64,000 nt of DNA from an uncultured Hyphomonas sp. (GCF_963677035.1 NZ_OY781472.1:1984001-2048000); one strand, 5' to 3'; positions 45,558 through 55,076 are shown, counted from the first letter of the stretch. Numbers and translations: made by a program. Notes: generated by a model from the sequence alone, not told the origin.

Positions 45558-47636
45558 TCAGACCTTCGGGGGTGGTTTCCGGTGCTTTTTCAGCGGTTTG
45601 GCGCCCTTCTGGAACGCCGGTTTACCGCCCTTGGGGCCGCCTTTGCCCGCGGGACGGGAGGGCTTGCCCTTGCCGCGCATCGGCGGTTTCCAGCCATCCT
45701 TGGCATGCACCTTGGAGAATTTCTTCGCCGGCTTTGCAGGCTTCTCCCGGTCGTCCTGGATATAGTCTGTCTGCGGGGAGGGTGCGCGTTCGGCTGCGGC
45801 CGGGGCGTCGTCCCGGGCAGCCTTCTTCTCATAGGGCTTCTTGCCGGAGAATTTGCGCTGGGCATCCGGATCGTACGGTTTCTTGCGCAGGCGCGGGGCC
45901 GGCCGCTCGCCGCGGTCGTCCCGGTCGAAGCGGGCCGGTGCAGGCGGCGCACCGTCGAGCCGCGAGGCACGCAGGCTTTTCTCCACCGTGCCGTTCTCTC
46001 CGATCGTCTCGAAGAAGCGGGCCGCAGCGTCGCGGGTCAGCTCGACATGCGTGTCGCCCGGATTGATGCGGATGGCGCCGATATCGTCGCGGGACAGGCC
46101 ACCGGCCTTGCAGAGGACGGGCAGGATCCAGCGCGCTTCAGCGTTCTTCTTGCGGCCGACATTCAGCTGCACCCAGACGGCATCGTCGAAGCCCTTGCGT
46201 TCGGTCTTGTGGCGTTTCTCACGTGGCTCGCGTTCGGGCCTGTCGCTGCGCTCTCCGCGTTCGCGGCGCTTCGGTGGGGACGTGTCCACCTCGCGCAGGT
46301 CTTCGGGCGCTGAGCGGCCTTCACGCTGTTTGCGCAGGAAAGCGGCGGCCACCTGTTCGGGCCCGTGCTGTTCCAGCAGGGCGTCGATCATGGCGCGCTC
46401 GCTCTCGTGCACGGGGCGGGTGAGGGACGGGTCGGCCAGCAGGCGGGCATCGTCCAGCGCGTTGATTTCGTCAGCCGACGGCGGCGTACCCCAGGTCGCT
46501 TCGATCCGGGCATCGCCCAGCAGGCGTTCGACGCGGCGCCGGGCTTTCGGTGCCACGATCAGCGCACTGACGCCCTTGCGCCCGGCCCGGCCTGTGCGGC
46601 CCGAGCGGTGCAGCAGTGTGGCCGGATCGCGCGGCAGGTCTGCGTGGATGACAAGACCCAGATTGTCGAGGTCGAGGCCGCGGGCGGCGACATCCGTCGC
46701 GATGCAGACGCGGGCGCGGCCATCGCGCAGGGACTGGAGCGCGTTGGAGCGTTCCTTCTGGCTGAGCTCTCCCGAAAGGGCGACAACCGGAAAGCCGCGA
46801 TTGCCCATGCGGCTCATCAATTTGTTCACCGCTGCGCGTGTCGTGCAGAAGACGAGCGCGCTTTCGCTGTCCGAGTGGCGGACGATATTGACGATGGCAT
46901 TCTCTTCGTCGCCCGGCGCAACCAGAAGCGCGCGGTATTCGATGTCGACATGCTGGCGTTGTTCGGATTCGGTGCGGACGCGTTCGGCGTCCTTCTGGTA
47001 ACGGGCCGCAAGGTTGGCGATGCCTTTTGGCACGGTGGCCGAGAACATCAGGGTGCGGCGGGAGTCCGGCGTGCCCTGCAGGATGTGCTCAAGCTCGTCA
47101 CGGAAGCCCATGTCCAGCATCTCGTCGGCTTCGTCCAGCACAACGACGCGGATACCCGTCGTATCCAGCGAGCCGCGCTTGATATGGTCCGACAAGCGGC
47201 CGGGTGTGCCGACAACGATATGGGCGCCGCGGGCCAGGGCCTTGCGCTCGTCGCGCATGTCCATGCCGCCGACACAGGTGGCGAGGCGTGCGCCAGCCGG
47301 GCCGTAAAGCCAGGTCAGCTCGCGGGCGACCTGCATGGCCAGTTCGCGCGTCGGCGCCACGATCAGGGCCAGCGGTGTCTCAGCGCGGGACAGGCGGTCT
47401 TCCTCGCCCAGCAGCTCGCCCGCCATGGCGAGGCCGAAGGCAACGGTCTTGCCGGAGCCGGTCTGAGCGGAAACGAGCAGGTCACGCCCGGCGAGCGAAG
47501 GCTCGATCACGGCAGACTGGACCTGGGTGAGGGCGTCATACCCCTTATTGGAAAGGGCTTCGGCGAGTGCCGAGGGAACGGACGGATATACGGACATGTA
47601 AGGGCTTTCGGGGGTTGGACTGTCAGGGATCGTCAT
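45558..47636 (-). CDS. DEAD-box RNA helicase with basic C-terminal tail
   Basis: 692 residues. Helicase motifs in order: Q motif (ALTQVQSAVIEP), I AQTGSGKT, Ia PTRELA, GG, Ib TPGR, II VLDEADEMLDMGF, III SAT, IV LVFCTTRAAV, V ATDVAARGLD and VI HRSGRTGRAGRKG. After residue about 430 comes a charged linker, a DbpA-like RNA-binding domain (VWVQLNVGRKKNAEARWILP, GAIRINPGDTHVEL) and a long Lys/Arg/Pro-rich disordered tail ending HRKPPPKV. It belongs to the CsdA/DeaD type, which remodels ribosomal RNA. An alternative start is at 47597 (MSVYPSVPSALAEAL). Confidence 0.95.
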   Translation of the reverse strand: MTIPDSPTPESPYMSVYPSVPSALAEALSNKGYDALTQVQSAVIEPSLAGRDLLVSAQTGSGKTVAFGLAMAGELLGEEDRLSRAETPLALIVAPTRELAMQVARELTWLYGPAGARLATCVGGMDMRDERKALARGAHIVVGTPGRLSDHIKRGSLDTTGIRVVVLDEADEMLDMGFRDELEHILQGTPDSRRTLMFSATVPKGIANLAARYQKDAERVRTESEQRQHVDIEYRALLVAPGDEENAIVNIVRHSDSESALVFCTTRAAVNKLMSRMGNRGFPVVALSGELSQKERSNALQSLRDGRARVCIATDVAARGLDLDNLGLVIHADLPRDPATLLHRSGRTGRAGRKGVSALIVAPKARRRVERLLGDARIEATWGTPPSADEINALDDARLLADPSLTRPVHESERAMIDALLEQHGPEQVAAAFLRKQREGRSAPEDLREVDTSPPKRRERGERSDRPEREPREKRHKTERKGFDDAVWVQLNVGRKKNAEARWILPVLCKAGGLSRDDIGAIRINPGDTHVELTRDAAARFFETIGENGTVEKSLRASRLDGAPPAPARFDRDDRGERPAPRLRKKPYDPDAQRKFSGKKPYEKKAARDDAPAAAERAPSPQTDYIQDDREKPAKPAKKFSKVHAKDGWKPPMRGKGKPSRPAGKGGPKGGKPAFQKGAKPLKKHRKPPPKV

Positions 47637-47764
47637 CGAGGCACGATCGACCTGTCAGAGGGATTTTGCCCGCCTATGACACGTTTTTGCGCGCTGCACC
47701 ATGGGCGCACGCAGGGCGTTCGTTAACGGGGCAATAGGGTGGTTCGGGCGCGTTCACGCCGGGG

Positions 47765-47855
47765 CCCGGACATTTGCTCCGCAAATTCCGGGATGACAAG
47801 AACTCAAGATATCTCTCGACGTGTCATCCCGGAAAGCCCGTAGGGCTTATCCGGG
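47765..47855. repeat. REP-like hairpin pair H3/H4
   Basis: H3 (47765-47792): CCCGGA, bulged C, ATTTGC, loop TCC, GCAAAT, TCCGGG. H4 (47828-47855): CCCGGA, AAGCCC, loop GTA, GGGCTT, bulged A, TCCGGG. They are inverted with respect to each other with GATGAC/GTCATC facing inwards. H4 contains the stop codon of the small GIY-YIG gene. Confidence 0.9.
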
Positions 47856-48185
47856 ACCCAGAAGCGCGGTGTCGGGCAGGATTGAACTCGGCGGGACAGA
47901 CAGGAGTTGCGGATAGAGGTCCTGCCAGGCCGGATTGTCGGCCTCAATCAGGTCAAGCTTCCAGCGGCGGTGCCAGCGCTTGATCCGCTTCTCGCGCAGA
48001 ATGGCTTCGTTGATGTCGTCATGACACTCATACCAGACGAGTGTTTTGCAATCGTACTTTCTGGAGAAGCCCGTGAAGACATCATGCCTGTGTTGCCAGA
48101 TCCGGGTTTCGAGATTGGAGGTGACACCCGTGTAGAGCGTGCCGTTTCTTTGCGAGGCAAGGATATATACAAAGGCATAATTCAT
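47847..48185 (-). CDS. Small GIY-YIG endonuclease-like protein
   Basis: 112 residues. The domain fills the protein: YILASQRNGTLYTGVTSNLE (GIY-like YI, YIG-like YTG), an arginine helix TRIWQHR, a strand KTLVWYECHDD and the catalytic-glutamate helix AILREKRIKRWHRRWKLDLIE, ending NPAWQDLYP. This is the stand-alone YhbQ-like GIY-YIG family common in alphaproteobacteria. Its last 15 codons run into hairpin H4, which supplies the TAA stop; H5/H6 lie just upstream of its start. The bracketing by repeats suggests the gene and repeats move or spread together, which is inference. Confidence 0.85.
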   Translation of the reverse strand: MNYAFVYILASQRNGTLYTGVTSNLETRIWQHRHDVFTGFSRKYDCKTLVWYECHDDINEAILREKRIKRWHRRWKLDLIEADNPAWQDLYPQLLSVPPSSILPDTALLGPG

Positions 48186-48237
48186 AGTCGGAACATATCA
48201 TGAACTGCTCGTCCGGTCACGCACTTTTCTTGCGCTG

Positions 48238-48333
48238 GGTCCCGGATAAACGCATTGCGTTTTCCGGGATGACAAGCCGGACGGTCTCTCTTCCGTCTCA
48301 TCCCGGAATTTGCTGAGCAAATATCCGGGACCC
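48238..48333. repeat. REP-like hairpin pair H5/H6
   Basis: H5 (48241-48268): CCCGGA, bulged T, AAACGC, loop ATT, GCGTTT, TCCGGG. H6 (48302-48329): CCCGGA, ATTTGC, loop TGA, GCAAAT, bulged A, TCCGGG. Same inward-facing order as H3/H4. The pair fills the gap between the GIY-YIG and P450 genes. Confidence 0.9.
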
Positions 48334-48339
48334 AGATTG

Positions 48340-49569
48340 TCACACCGACACGTCCAGCTTTTCGATACCGCGGAAGAAGGGCAGGGCGCGCCAGGCGATG
48401 TCCTGTTGCGGCAGTTTCATGTCCGGATAGCGCTCGAACAGTTTCTGATAGACGCGCCTTGCCTCCATGCGGGCGAGCGGGGCGCCGATGCATATGTGCG
48501 GGCCGCCGCCGAAGGCGATATGGCTGGCGCGTTTCTTCGTGATGTCGAACGCGTCCGGCGCTTCGAACGTGTCAGCGTCGCGGTTGGCGGAGGCGAGCGA
48601 GCAGAACACGACCTGATGTTCCTTCACGGGGCAGCCGGCCACCGGCTTGTCGGCTTCGGCAATCCGCGAAGTTGCCGAGACCGGCGCTTCAAAGCGCAGC
48701 ACTTCTTCGACGGCCTGGGCCGCCAGGCCAGGATCGGCCTTCAGCGCAGTGAGCTGTTCCGGATGAGTCAGGAACAGCCAGACGCCGTTTCCGATCAGGT
48801 CTGTCGTGGTCAGGTTCCCGCCGACCAGCAGGGCCTGAAGATTGATGCGGACTTCATCGTCCGATAGCGGAGCATTGCCCGTGGCCTGCAACTGGACCAT
48901 GTCGGTAATGAGGTCGTCGGCAGGCGCTTCACGGCGGCGGTCCATCAATTCGGTGAAATAGGCGTCCAGCGCGGCGCCGCCTGCAATCAGACGCTCGGTT
49001 TCCTCCGGTGTGCGGACCGGGTTGAGGCCGAGGATCACATCTTCCGACCACTGGCGGAATTCCGGCAGGCGGTCCTCGTCGACGCCAAGGATGCGGGCGA
49101 TGACCGTCACCGGGATCGGCACGGCGATCTTTTCCATCAGGTCGAACACGCCGCTGGCCGGGGCGGCCTCGATGGTTTCGTCGACGATGGCTTCGATCTG
49201 GTCCTTCATCTTGTTGATGCGGGTGTAGAACGCCTTGGCGAGCGGCGGGCGGACGCGGGCATGGTCCGGATCGTCCAGGAACAGGATGGAGGTGCGGCGT
49301 GGATTTTCCTCATCGACCAGCTGGCGCGAAAACGAACCTTCCTCGGCATTCAGCGGATGGCGGACGAAACTGCGGTCGTTGACGGTGGTGCGGACGTCGC
49401 CATAGCGGGTGAGGAACCAGGCCTTCGCCATCTCGTCGCGCATGACCGGGCAGTTTTCACGGAGCGCTTTCAGGGGCGGATGCGGATCGCGCCGTGCTTC
49501 CGGCAGGAAGGCTGTCACTTCGATGATGGATTGCGGCACTTTCGGGCGCGTGCCCGGATCGTCAGCCAT
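48340..49569 (-). CDS. Cytochrome P450
   Basis: 409 residues, a soluble bacterial P450. The haem-ligand loop is FGGGPHICIGAPLARME with the cysteine at about residue 357. The I-helix motif is LLVGGNLTTTDLIGNG, in which the usual A-G-x-D/E-T-T reads VGGNLTTT; the K-helix ExxR is EEVLR. The N-terminus lacks a membrane anchor. No ferredoxin or reductase gene is adjacent, so the redox partner is elsewhere; the substrate is unknown. GGGAGGAAAC precedes the ATG. It is followed downstream by REP-like hairpins. Confidence 0.94.
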   Translation of the reverse strand: MADDPGTRPKVPQSIIEVTAFLPEARRDPHPPLKALRENCPVMRDEMAKAWFLTRYGDVRTTVNDRSFVRHPLNAEEGSFSRQLVDEENPRRTSILFLDDPDHARVRPPLAKAFYTRINKMKDQIEAIVDETIEAAPASGVFDLMEKIAVPIPVTVIARILGVDEDRLPEFRQWSEDVILGLNPVRTPEETERLIAGGAALDAYFTELMDRRREAPADDLITDMVQLQATGNAPLSDDEVRINLQALLVGGNLTTTDLIGNGVWLFLTHPEQLTALKADPGLAAQAVEEVLRFEAPVSATSRIAEADKPVAGCPVKEHQVVFCSLASANRDADTFEAPDAFDITKKRASHIAFGGGPHICIGAPLARMEARRVYQKLFERYPDMKLPQQDIAWRALPFFRGIEKLDVSV

Positions 49570-49642
49570 TGTTTCCTCCCGGATTTTTTATCTTTTCGGG
49601 AAGATAGCACAAACCGGCGTCCACGCGGAGCCTGTCGCGGCG

Positions 49643-50074
49643 TCAGGCCATGGAGCGCGGAATACAGCTGGCGGTTGCCTGGGCCAGCAGCTTGCCGTCT
49701 TCGCTGCGCAGGGAACCCTGTGTAAAAATCGCCTGACGGCCTTTACGAACAACTTCACCGCGGCCGAGAAGGCGGATGCCAACGGGCACGGGGCGGATGA
49801 AACTGACCGTCATCTGCAGGGTTGGCGCCATGGCCGGGCCGTCCTGTACGATCGAACCTGCGACGCTCATGATTTCGTCCAGCGCAGCGGTCACGAAGCC
49901 GCCCTGTGCGGTGCCGCCGGGGTTGGTGGCCTGGGCCGGCAGGCAGAAAGCCGCCTCGGCCCAGCCTTCTTTCTCGTCGAAAGCAATCAGGTCGAAGCCG
50001 ACAAAGTCTGTCGCGGGCGGCCGTGTGCCCTCGCCGAGGACGCCTTCCCAATAGGCGCGTTTGTCGAAGCTCAT
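49643..50074 (-). CDS. PaaI-family hotdog thioesterase (second of pair)
   Basis: 143 residues with the PaaI hotdog signature NPGGTAQGGFVTAALDEIMS (substrate HGG equivalent reads AQGG) followed by APTLQMTVSFIRPVPVG and GEVVRKGRQAIFTQG. Such enzymes hydrolyse acyl-CoA thioesters. The start ATG overlaps by four bases the stop of the upstream thioesterase, so the two are translationally coupled and may form heteromers; they share pattern but differ in sequence. The longer frame upstream is out of register with the family N-terminus. Confidence 0.88.
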   Translation of the reverse strand: MSFDKRAYWEGVLGEGTRPPATDFVGFDLIAFDEKEGWAEAAFCLPAQATNPGGTAQGGFVTAALDEIMSVAGSIVQDGPAMAPTLQMTVSFIRPVPVGIRLLGRGEVVRKGRQAIFTQGSLRSEDGKLLAQATASCIPRSMA

Positions 50075-50529
50075 TTGGCGAGTCGTTTGAACGGCATCGG
50101 GATGGCCGTGGCGGAGGCTTTGGCCACCATCTTGCCATCGGGCGTAAAACACTCTGCTTCCATGAAGGCGGCGGACTTTCCCAGACGCACGATGCGGGCA
50201 TCGACATAGGCCTTGCCGGGCATCAGCCTGGTCAGGAAACTGGTCTTCATTTCCAGTGTCGGCGCCGTCATGGTGACGTTGGAGGCGATGATGACACAGG
50301 TGCTCATCGCTTCGTCCAGCATGGCGGAGATGAAGCCGCCCTGCACGGCGCCGGTCGGATTGGCGAAGGATGGGCTGACATCGAACTCCATCCGTATGCG
50401 CATGGCATCCTGCTCGACTTCGGTGAGCGTCATGCCCAGCGTATCGGAACAGGGGGGACGCTTCTTCGAGCCCTGGAAGCGGGCCAGCATATCCGCGTCG
50501 CTGATGCGGGGTTTTTCGGTGTCAGCCAA
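50071..50529 (-). CDS. PaaI-family hotdog thioesterase (first of pair)
   Basis: 152 residues, same fold as its downstream partner: NPTGAVQGGFISAMLDEAMSTC and APTLEMKTSFLTRLMPGKAY, then ARIVRLGKSAAFMEAECF. The N-terminal RPPCSDTLGMTLTEVEQDAM is typical of the acyl-CoA thioesterase group. The start is a TTG at 50529, nine bases after the sspB stop, with no strong ribosome site; coupling to sspB translation is possible. A tandem arrangement sspB-thioesterase-thioesterase results. Confidence 0.87.
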   Translation of the reverse strand: MADTEKPRISDADMLARFQGSKKRPPCSDTLGMTLTEVEQDAMRIRMEFDVSPSFANPTGAVQGGFISAMLDEAMSTCVIIASNVTMTAPTLEMKTSFLTRLMPGKAYVDARIVRLGKSAAFMEAECFTPDGKMVAKASATAIPMPFKRLAK

Positions 50530-50538
50530 AAGTCCGGC

Positions 50539-51021
50539 CTATTTGCGGCGGAAGGCGTCGAGGTTCACGACGGTGCCGGCCTCGCCCGCTGTGGCCTCGC
50601 CTTCGCCCTCATCGTCATTCGACTCGGCCAGGTCGGACGCCGGGGAGATCACGGACGTATCCTTGTCCTGAGCCTCGAAGGTCAGGCCAAAATTCACGGA
50701 CGGATCGACGAAGCGCGTGATGGCGGCATAGGGCACGAACAGGTGCTGCGGCACGCCGGAGAATTTCAGGATGATCTCGAAATGCCCGTCATGCACTTCG
50801 AGGTCCCAGAACTGGTGCTGGACGACGATGGTCATGTCGACCGGGAACCGCTCTGTCAGATAGTCGGCCATGCGCACGCCCGGCGCCTTGGAGCGGAACG
50901 TGATGTAGAAATGGTGGTCGCCCGGCAGGCCGCCATTTGCTTTTGCACGCTTCAGCGCCTCGCGGACCACGCCGCGCATGGCGGCCTGAGTGAGCGCTTC
51001 GTAACCGATATAATCCGTCAT
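50539..51021 (-). CDS. sspB: ClpXP adaptor SspB (alphaproteobacterial type)
   Basis: 160 residues. The core matches alphaproteobacterial SspB: MTDYIGYEALTQAAMRGVVREAL, LPGDHHFYITFRSKAPGV, LTERFPVDMTIVVQHQFWDL, FEIILKFSGVPQHLFVPYAAI and VNFGLTFEA. An acidic linker (SNDDEGEGEA) leads to a short C-terminal ClpX-binding module (VVNLDAFRRK). SspB brings ssrA-tagged proteins from tmRNA to ClpXP; the tmRNA gene is at 60.6-61.0 kb. ATG at 51021 matches the family start. The upstream frame extension is not plausible coding. Confidence 0.95.
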   Translation of the reverse strand: MTDYIGYEALTQAAMRGVVREALKRAKANGGLPGDHHFYITFRSKAPGVRMADYLTERFPVDMTIVVQHQFWDLEVHDGHFEIILKFSGVPQHLFVPYAAITRFVDPSVNFGLTFEAQDKDTSVISPASDLAESNDDEGEGEATAGEAGTVVNLDAFRRK

Positions 51022-51197
51022 GGCTCGGTGCTGATCCCCATAAATTTCTGGCTTGTTCTTTCCATCACAATATTCCTCCCGCCGCGTGCGGGCAACGGGC
51101 TTCGCACAATGCGCGAGCAAAAAGCTGCACTTCGCGCGGCGGCGCACACAGCGGCCGGAATGCTTCGGGATTGCAACGCTCTAGCGGGGGATGCCGG

Positions 51198-51509
<312 letters not shown>

Positions 51510-51544
51510 TCACGCCAGACAAAAGATCGAGGGAAGGAACAGCC

Positions 51545-52783
51545 ATGCAGATGCCGGAGAAGGGACGCGACTGGGCCGAAGTGCGCCAGGACATGATCAC
51601 CCGGGGCGGGGGCGATGCGCAATGGCGCGACGGACGCACGGCTGTTTACGTTTTCAATGCCGGTCATGAGGTCGAACAGGTCCAGCAGGAAGCCTATCAG
51701 CTCTACATGGCGGAGAACGGGCTTGGCCCGATGGCTTTCCCGAGCCTTGCGCAGATGGAGAAGGACGTGATCGGCATGGGCCTCGGCCTGTTGCACGGGC
51801 CGGAGGGGGCGACCGGTGCGATGACCTCCGGCGGCACCGACTCCATCACTATGGCGATGAAGACCGCGCGCGACTATGCCCGCGCGCAGGGCAAGCCGCG
51901 CGACGGGCAGAATGTCGTGTTGGCGCAATCGGCGCACCTTGCCTTCGACAAGGCCGCGCATCTGATGGATATCGAGATCCGCCGCGTGCCCCTGAAGACA
52001 GATGGCAGCTACGAAGCCGACCCGGCGGCGATGGGCGAGGCGGTGGACGATGCCACGGTGATGATGGTCGGCTCCGCGCCGAACTTTCCGCATGGCATCA
52101 TCGACCCGATCGAGGCGCTGGGAGAGGTCGCCGCGAAGACAGGTGTCTGGCTGCATGTCGACGCCTGTGTCGGCGGGTATTTCGCGCCCTTCGCGCGGAT
52201 GAACGGCGTGCCCGTCCCGGCATTCGATTTCGAAGTCCCGGCAGTCCATTCGATGAGCGCGGACCTGCACAAATACGGCTATTGCGCCAAGGGCGCCTCG
52301 ACCGTGCTGTTCCGCTCTGAAGACCTCTACACTTACATGCCGTTCGACCTGGCCGGCTGGAGCGGCGCGCCGATGAAGACGCCGACGCTGGCGGGCACAC
52401 GGCCGGGCGGGGCGATCTCTGCCGCCTGGGGCGTGATGAACACGCTGGGCGTTGAAGGCTATAAGCGCTTGCAGGGGCAGGTGTGCGCGACGCGTGAGAA
52501 GATAGAGGAGGGCGTCAAGCGGCTCGGCTTTGAAATCGTCGGCCAGCCGATGCTGGGCCTGATGGCCTTTTCCCATCCGGATGCCCATGCCTTTGCGATC
52601 TATGGCGAAATCTTCCGGCGCGGCTGGTTTACGTCTGTGACGAAGGAACCACCAAGCCTGCACCTGATGCTGAGCCCCAAGCACGCCGATGTGGCGGATG
52701 ATTACCTGGCCGACCTTGAGGCCAGCCTTGCGGCGGTGAAGGCGGGCAAGGACGGCGCCAAAGTGGACGCGCGCTACAGCTAG
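51545..52783 (+). CDS. PLP-dependent group II decarboxylase, sphingosine-1-phosphate lyase-like
   Basis: 412 residues. Motifs include GAMTSGGTDSITMAMKTAR, VLAQSAHLAFDKAAHLM, GSAPNFPHGIIDPIEALG, WLHVDACVGGYFAPF and the Schiff-base lysine in SADLHKYGYCAKGAS. This set, especially PNFPHGIIDPI and HKYGYCAKG, is that of sphingosine-1-phosphate lyases rather than glutamate or aromatic decarboxylases. Eukaryotic and some bacterial members cleave phosphorylated sphingoid bases, and sphingolipids occur in related Caulobacterales; the substrate here is inferred. The start at 51545 follows GAGGGAAGG; the frame extends about 350 bases upstream through non-coding sequence. Confidence 0.9.
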   Translation: MQMPEKGRDWAEVRQDMITRGGGDAQWRDGRTAVYVFNAGHEVEQVQQEAYQLYMAENGLGPMAFPSLAQMEKDVIGMGLGLLHGPEGATGAMTSGGTDSITMAMKTARDYARAQGKPRDGQNVVLAQSAHLAFDKAAHLMDIEIRRVPLKTDGSYEADPAAMGEAVDDATVMMVGSAPNFPHGIIDPIEALGEVAAKTGVWLHVDACVGGYFAPFARMNGVPVPAFDFEVPAVHSMSADLHKYGYCAKGASTVLFRSEDLYTYMPFDLAGWSGAPMKTPTLAGTRPGGAISAAWGVMNTLGVEGYKRLQGQVCATREKIEEGVKRLGFEIVGQPMLGLMAFSHPDAHAFAIYGEIFRRGWFTSVTKEPPSLHLMLSPKHADVADDYLADLEASLAAVKAGKDGAKVDARYS

Positions 52784-52806
52784 GGACGGCCCGGGGGGGC
52801 TCGCAC

Positions 52807-54282
52807 TTACAGGATCGGGCTGGCCAGCCGCAGGATGTTTTCGAGGAATTTGTGCCATTCCGGGCGCTGTTCCCAACGCGCCAGGTCCAGCGGTGTACTG
52901 TCTGGCAGGTAACTGTCCGAATGTTCCCACAGCTTGGCGTTGGTGGCGGCATCATAGATGACCATGGTCAGCTCAAGGTTCAGGTAGAAGCTGCGCATGT
53001 CGATGTTCACCGTCCCGAACAGGGCGATTTCGTCGTCCACCAGGATCAGCTTTGTGTGCAACAGACCATTGCCATACCGGATCAGGCGCACACCGGCGCG
53101 CAGCAATTCCTTGTAGGATGACTGGCTGGCAAACTGGGCGAGGCGGGAATCGAGACGCTCCGGCACGATGATCTCGACCTGGACCCCGCGCTTGGCCGCC
53201 GAGACAAGGGCAAGCTGAACCGCAAGATCCGGAATGAAATAGGGCGAGACAATGCGCAGGCGCCTGCGCGCGCTGAAGATCGCCGAGACCAGGACTTCAT
53301 AGATCGTGGAGTTGCGCATTTCCGGGCCGGACGGCAGCACCTGCATGGTGACGGGCGTGCCTTCGCCCGGACTGTCGCCTGTGCCCTCCCGGCGCGCGAT
53401 GGGCAGGCCATTCAGGTCAGCCCGGCCAATCTGGTAGCCGACACTGTCGAGCAGAAAGTCCGACAGGCAGACCGATGTGAGGGCATCAACGACGGGGCCT
53501 TCGACCCGCATCATCATGTCGACCCATTGGCCCACACCGCTGCTGGCCTTGAACAGCCGGGGGTCTGCGAGATTGTAGCTGCCGACATATCCGACGCGCT
53601 GGTCGCAGACGAGGATCTTGCGGTGATTGCGCAGATCAGACCGGCGCAGGAAGGAAGAGAACAGATTGAACCGAAGCGAGCGGACGATCTGCACGCCCGC
53701 TTTGCTCAGCCGTTCCGGCCAGTCTGACCGGAACAGAGCCTTGGAGCCGAAATCGTCTGCCAGAATCTTGCAATCGACCCCCCGCTGCGCCGCCCGTTCG
53801 ACCGCGGCCAGCACGTCTGCGACGCGGCCCGCCGGGTCGAGGATATAGAATTCGAGGCAGACGCTTTCCGAGGCCGCATCGATATCGGCCTGCATGGCGG
53901 CATAGAGGTTGCCCGCCTCCGCGAAGAAGGCTGGCGACAGGCCGGTGAGAACGGGAAAGCCGGTATCGGCCTGGATCGAGCGGGACAGCGCCGCATAGCG
54001 GGGATTGCCTGCGATGTCTGACGGGATGCTGGCGTCATCCATGCTGAACACCTGCATGAAAAACGCGCGCAGGCGCTCACCCATCTTCATGCGCCGCCCG
54101 CCCAGCCAGTGGTCGCCGAACAGGATATACAGCACGACTCCCACCACCGGCAGGCCGAACAGCAGGAACAGCCATGCCAGGGTCGTGTTCACGGCCAGCT
54201 TGCGGTAAAGCAGGCGTATCGCTGCAAGGACCGACAGGGAGAAGTGCACGAGAAAGGGTATGGAACTGAGAAGGGGAATCAT
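52807..54282 (-). CDS. cls: Cardiolipin synthase (phospholipase D family)
   Basis: 491 residues. Two N-terminal membrane helices (PLLSSIPFLVHFSLSVLAAI and TLAWLFLLFGLPVVGVVLYI) are followed by two phospholipase D domains: HKD 1 at HRKILVCDQRVGYVGSYN and HKD 2 at HTKLILVDDEIALFGTVN. This is the ClsA/ClsC-like architecture that joins two phosphatidylglycerols to make cardiolipin in the inner membrane. The ATG at 54282 begins at the first membrane helix; the longer frame overlaps the divergent nuclease gene. It converges on the lyase gene. Confidence 0.93.
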   Translation of the reverse strand: MIPLLSSIPFLVHFSLSVLAAIRLLYRKLAVNTTLAWLFLLFGLPVVGVVLYILFGDHWLGGRRMKMGERLRAFFMQVFSMDDASIPSDIAGNPRYAALSRSIQADTGFPVLTGLSPAFFAEAGNLYAAMQADIDAASESVCLEFYILDPAGRVADVLAAVERAAQRGVDCKILADDFGSKALFRSDWPERLSKAGVQIVRSLRFNLFSSFLRRSDLRNHRKILVCDQRVGYVGSYNLADPRLFKASSGVGQWVDMMMRVEGPVVDALTSVCLSDFLLDSVGYQIGRADLNGLPIARREGTGDSPGEGTPVTMQVLPSGPEMRNSTIYEVLVSAIFSARRRLRIVSPYFIPDLAVQLALVSAAKRGVQVEIIVPERLDSRLAQFASQSSYKELLRAGVRLIRYGNGLLHTKLILVDDEIALFGTVNIDMRSFYLNLELTMVIYDAATNAKLWEHSDSYLPDSTPLDLARWEQRPEWHKFLENILRLASPIL

Positions 54283-54344
54283 GTGCCCAGCCTGACAATT
54301 CGTGAAGTCATACCCTGTCCTGTCTGAACCGCCAAAGGAAGACT

Positions 54345-55076
54345 GTGCCCCTGAAACTGCTGACATGGAACATACAGGCCGCCATCGGGACGGCCCGTTT
54401 CGCTGATTATCTCATACGCGCGCACCGGCAGGTTTTCCACACCCCGGCAAAGGCCACCACGCTGGACACCATCGCCGAAACGGTGCGCGGGGCAGATCTT
54501 GTCTGCCTGCAGGAGGTCGATCTTGGCGGGCGCCGGGCCGGATACCGCTGTCAGGCAAATGCGATTGCCGAACGCTCGGGCCATGATCATCTGCTGATCC
54601 AGGAAAACCGGGTGATCCGCGGTGTGTCGCGCCATGGCAATGCGATCCTCAGCCGGTATCCGCTGTCGAATGTGCGGGACCTGAAACTGCCAGGCAGGGT
54701 GCCGGGGCGTGGCTGTCTGGTTGCGACGGTCGGGGCCGAAACCCCGTTTGACGTGGCCTGCGTTCATCTCAGCCTTGGCCGGCGGGATCAGGAACGCCAG
54801 CTGGACTTTCTCTCCCGCCACCTGCCGGTCAATGGGCGCTGGGTGGTCATGGGGGATTTCAATTGCAGCCTGCATGCGAGCCCCGCAGAAAATTTCCTTG
54901 AGAAGATGCAGGCCCATTTCGACCGGCAGCCCGAACCGACCTATCCCTCCTGGCGGCCGCTGCGGGACTATGATCATATCCTGACCGGGCCGGCCCTGGC
55001 GCTTGGCCAGTACCGCCCGGGGGCAGAAATCTGTTCCGATCATCTGAACGTGACGGCGGAACTGGACGAAGGCTGA
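54345..55076 (+). CDS. Endonuclease/exonuclease/phosphatase family protein
   Basis: 243 residues of the EEP fold. Conserved points are LLTWNIQAAIG (metal-binding N), LVCLQEVDLGGRR (metal-binding E), GNAILSRYPL, VACVHLSLGRRDQERQLDFL, VVMGDFNCSL (D-x-N) and the C-terminal DHILTGP and SDHLNVTAEL (catalytic D-H). Members cleave phosphodiesters in DNA or phospholipids; being divergent from cls it may act on lipids, which is speculation. The start is GTG at 54345 with AAAGGAAG before it. Confidence 0.9.
   Translation: MPLKLLTWNIQAAIGTARFADYLIRAHRQVFHTPAKATTLDTIAETVRGADLVCLQEVDLGGRRAGYRCQANAIAERSGHDHLLIQENRVIRGVSRHGNAILSRYPLSNVRDLKLPGRVPGRGCLVATVGAETPFDVACVHLSLGRRDQERQLDFLSRHLPVNGRWVVMGDFNCSLHASPAENFLEKMQAHFDRQPEPTYPSWRPLRDYDHILTGPALALGQYRPGAEICSDHLNVTAELDEG

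Noticed and set aside
46365..47726. 453-codon open frame on the plus strand
   Set aside because: Antisense to the DEAD-box helicase gene, whose motifs are complete; no independent signal.
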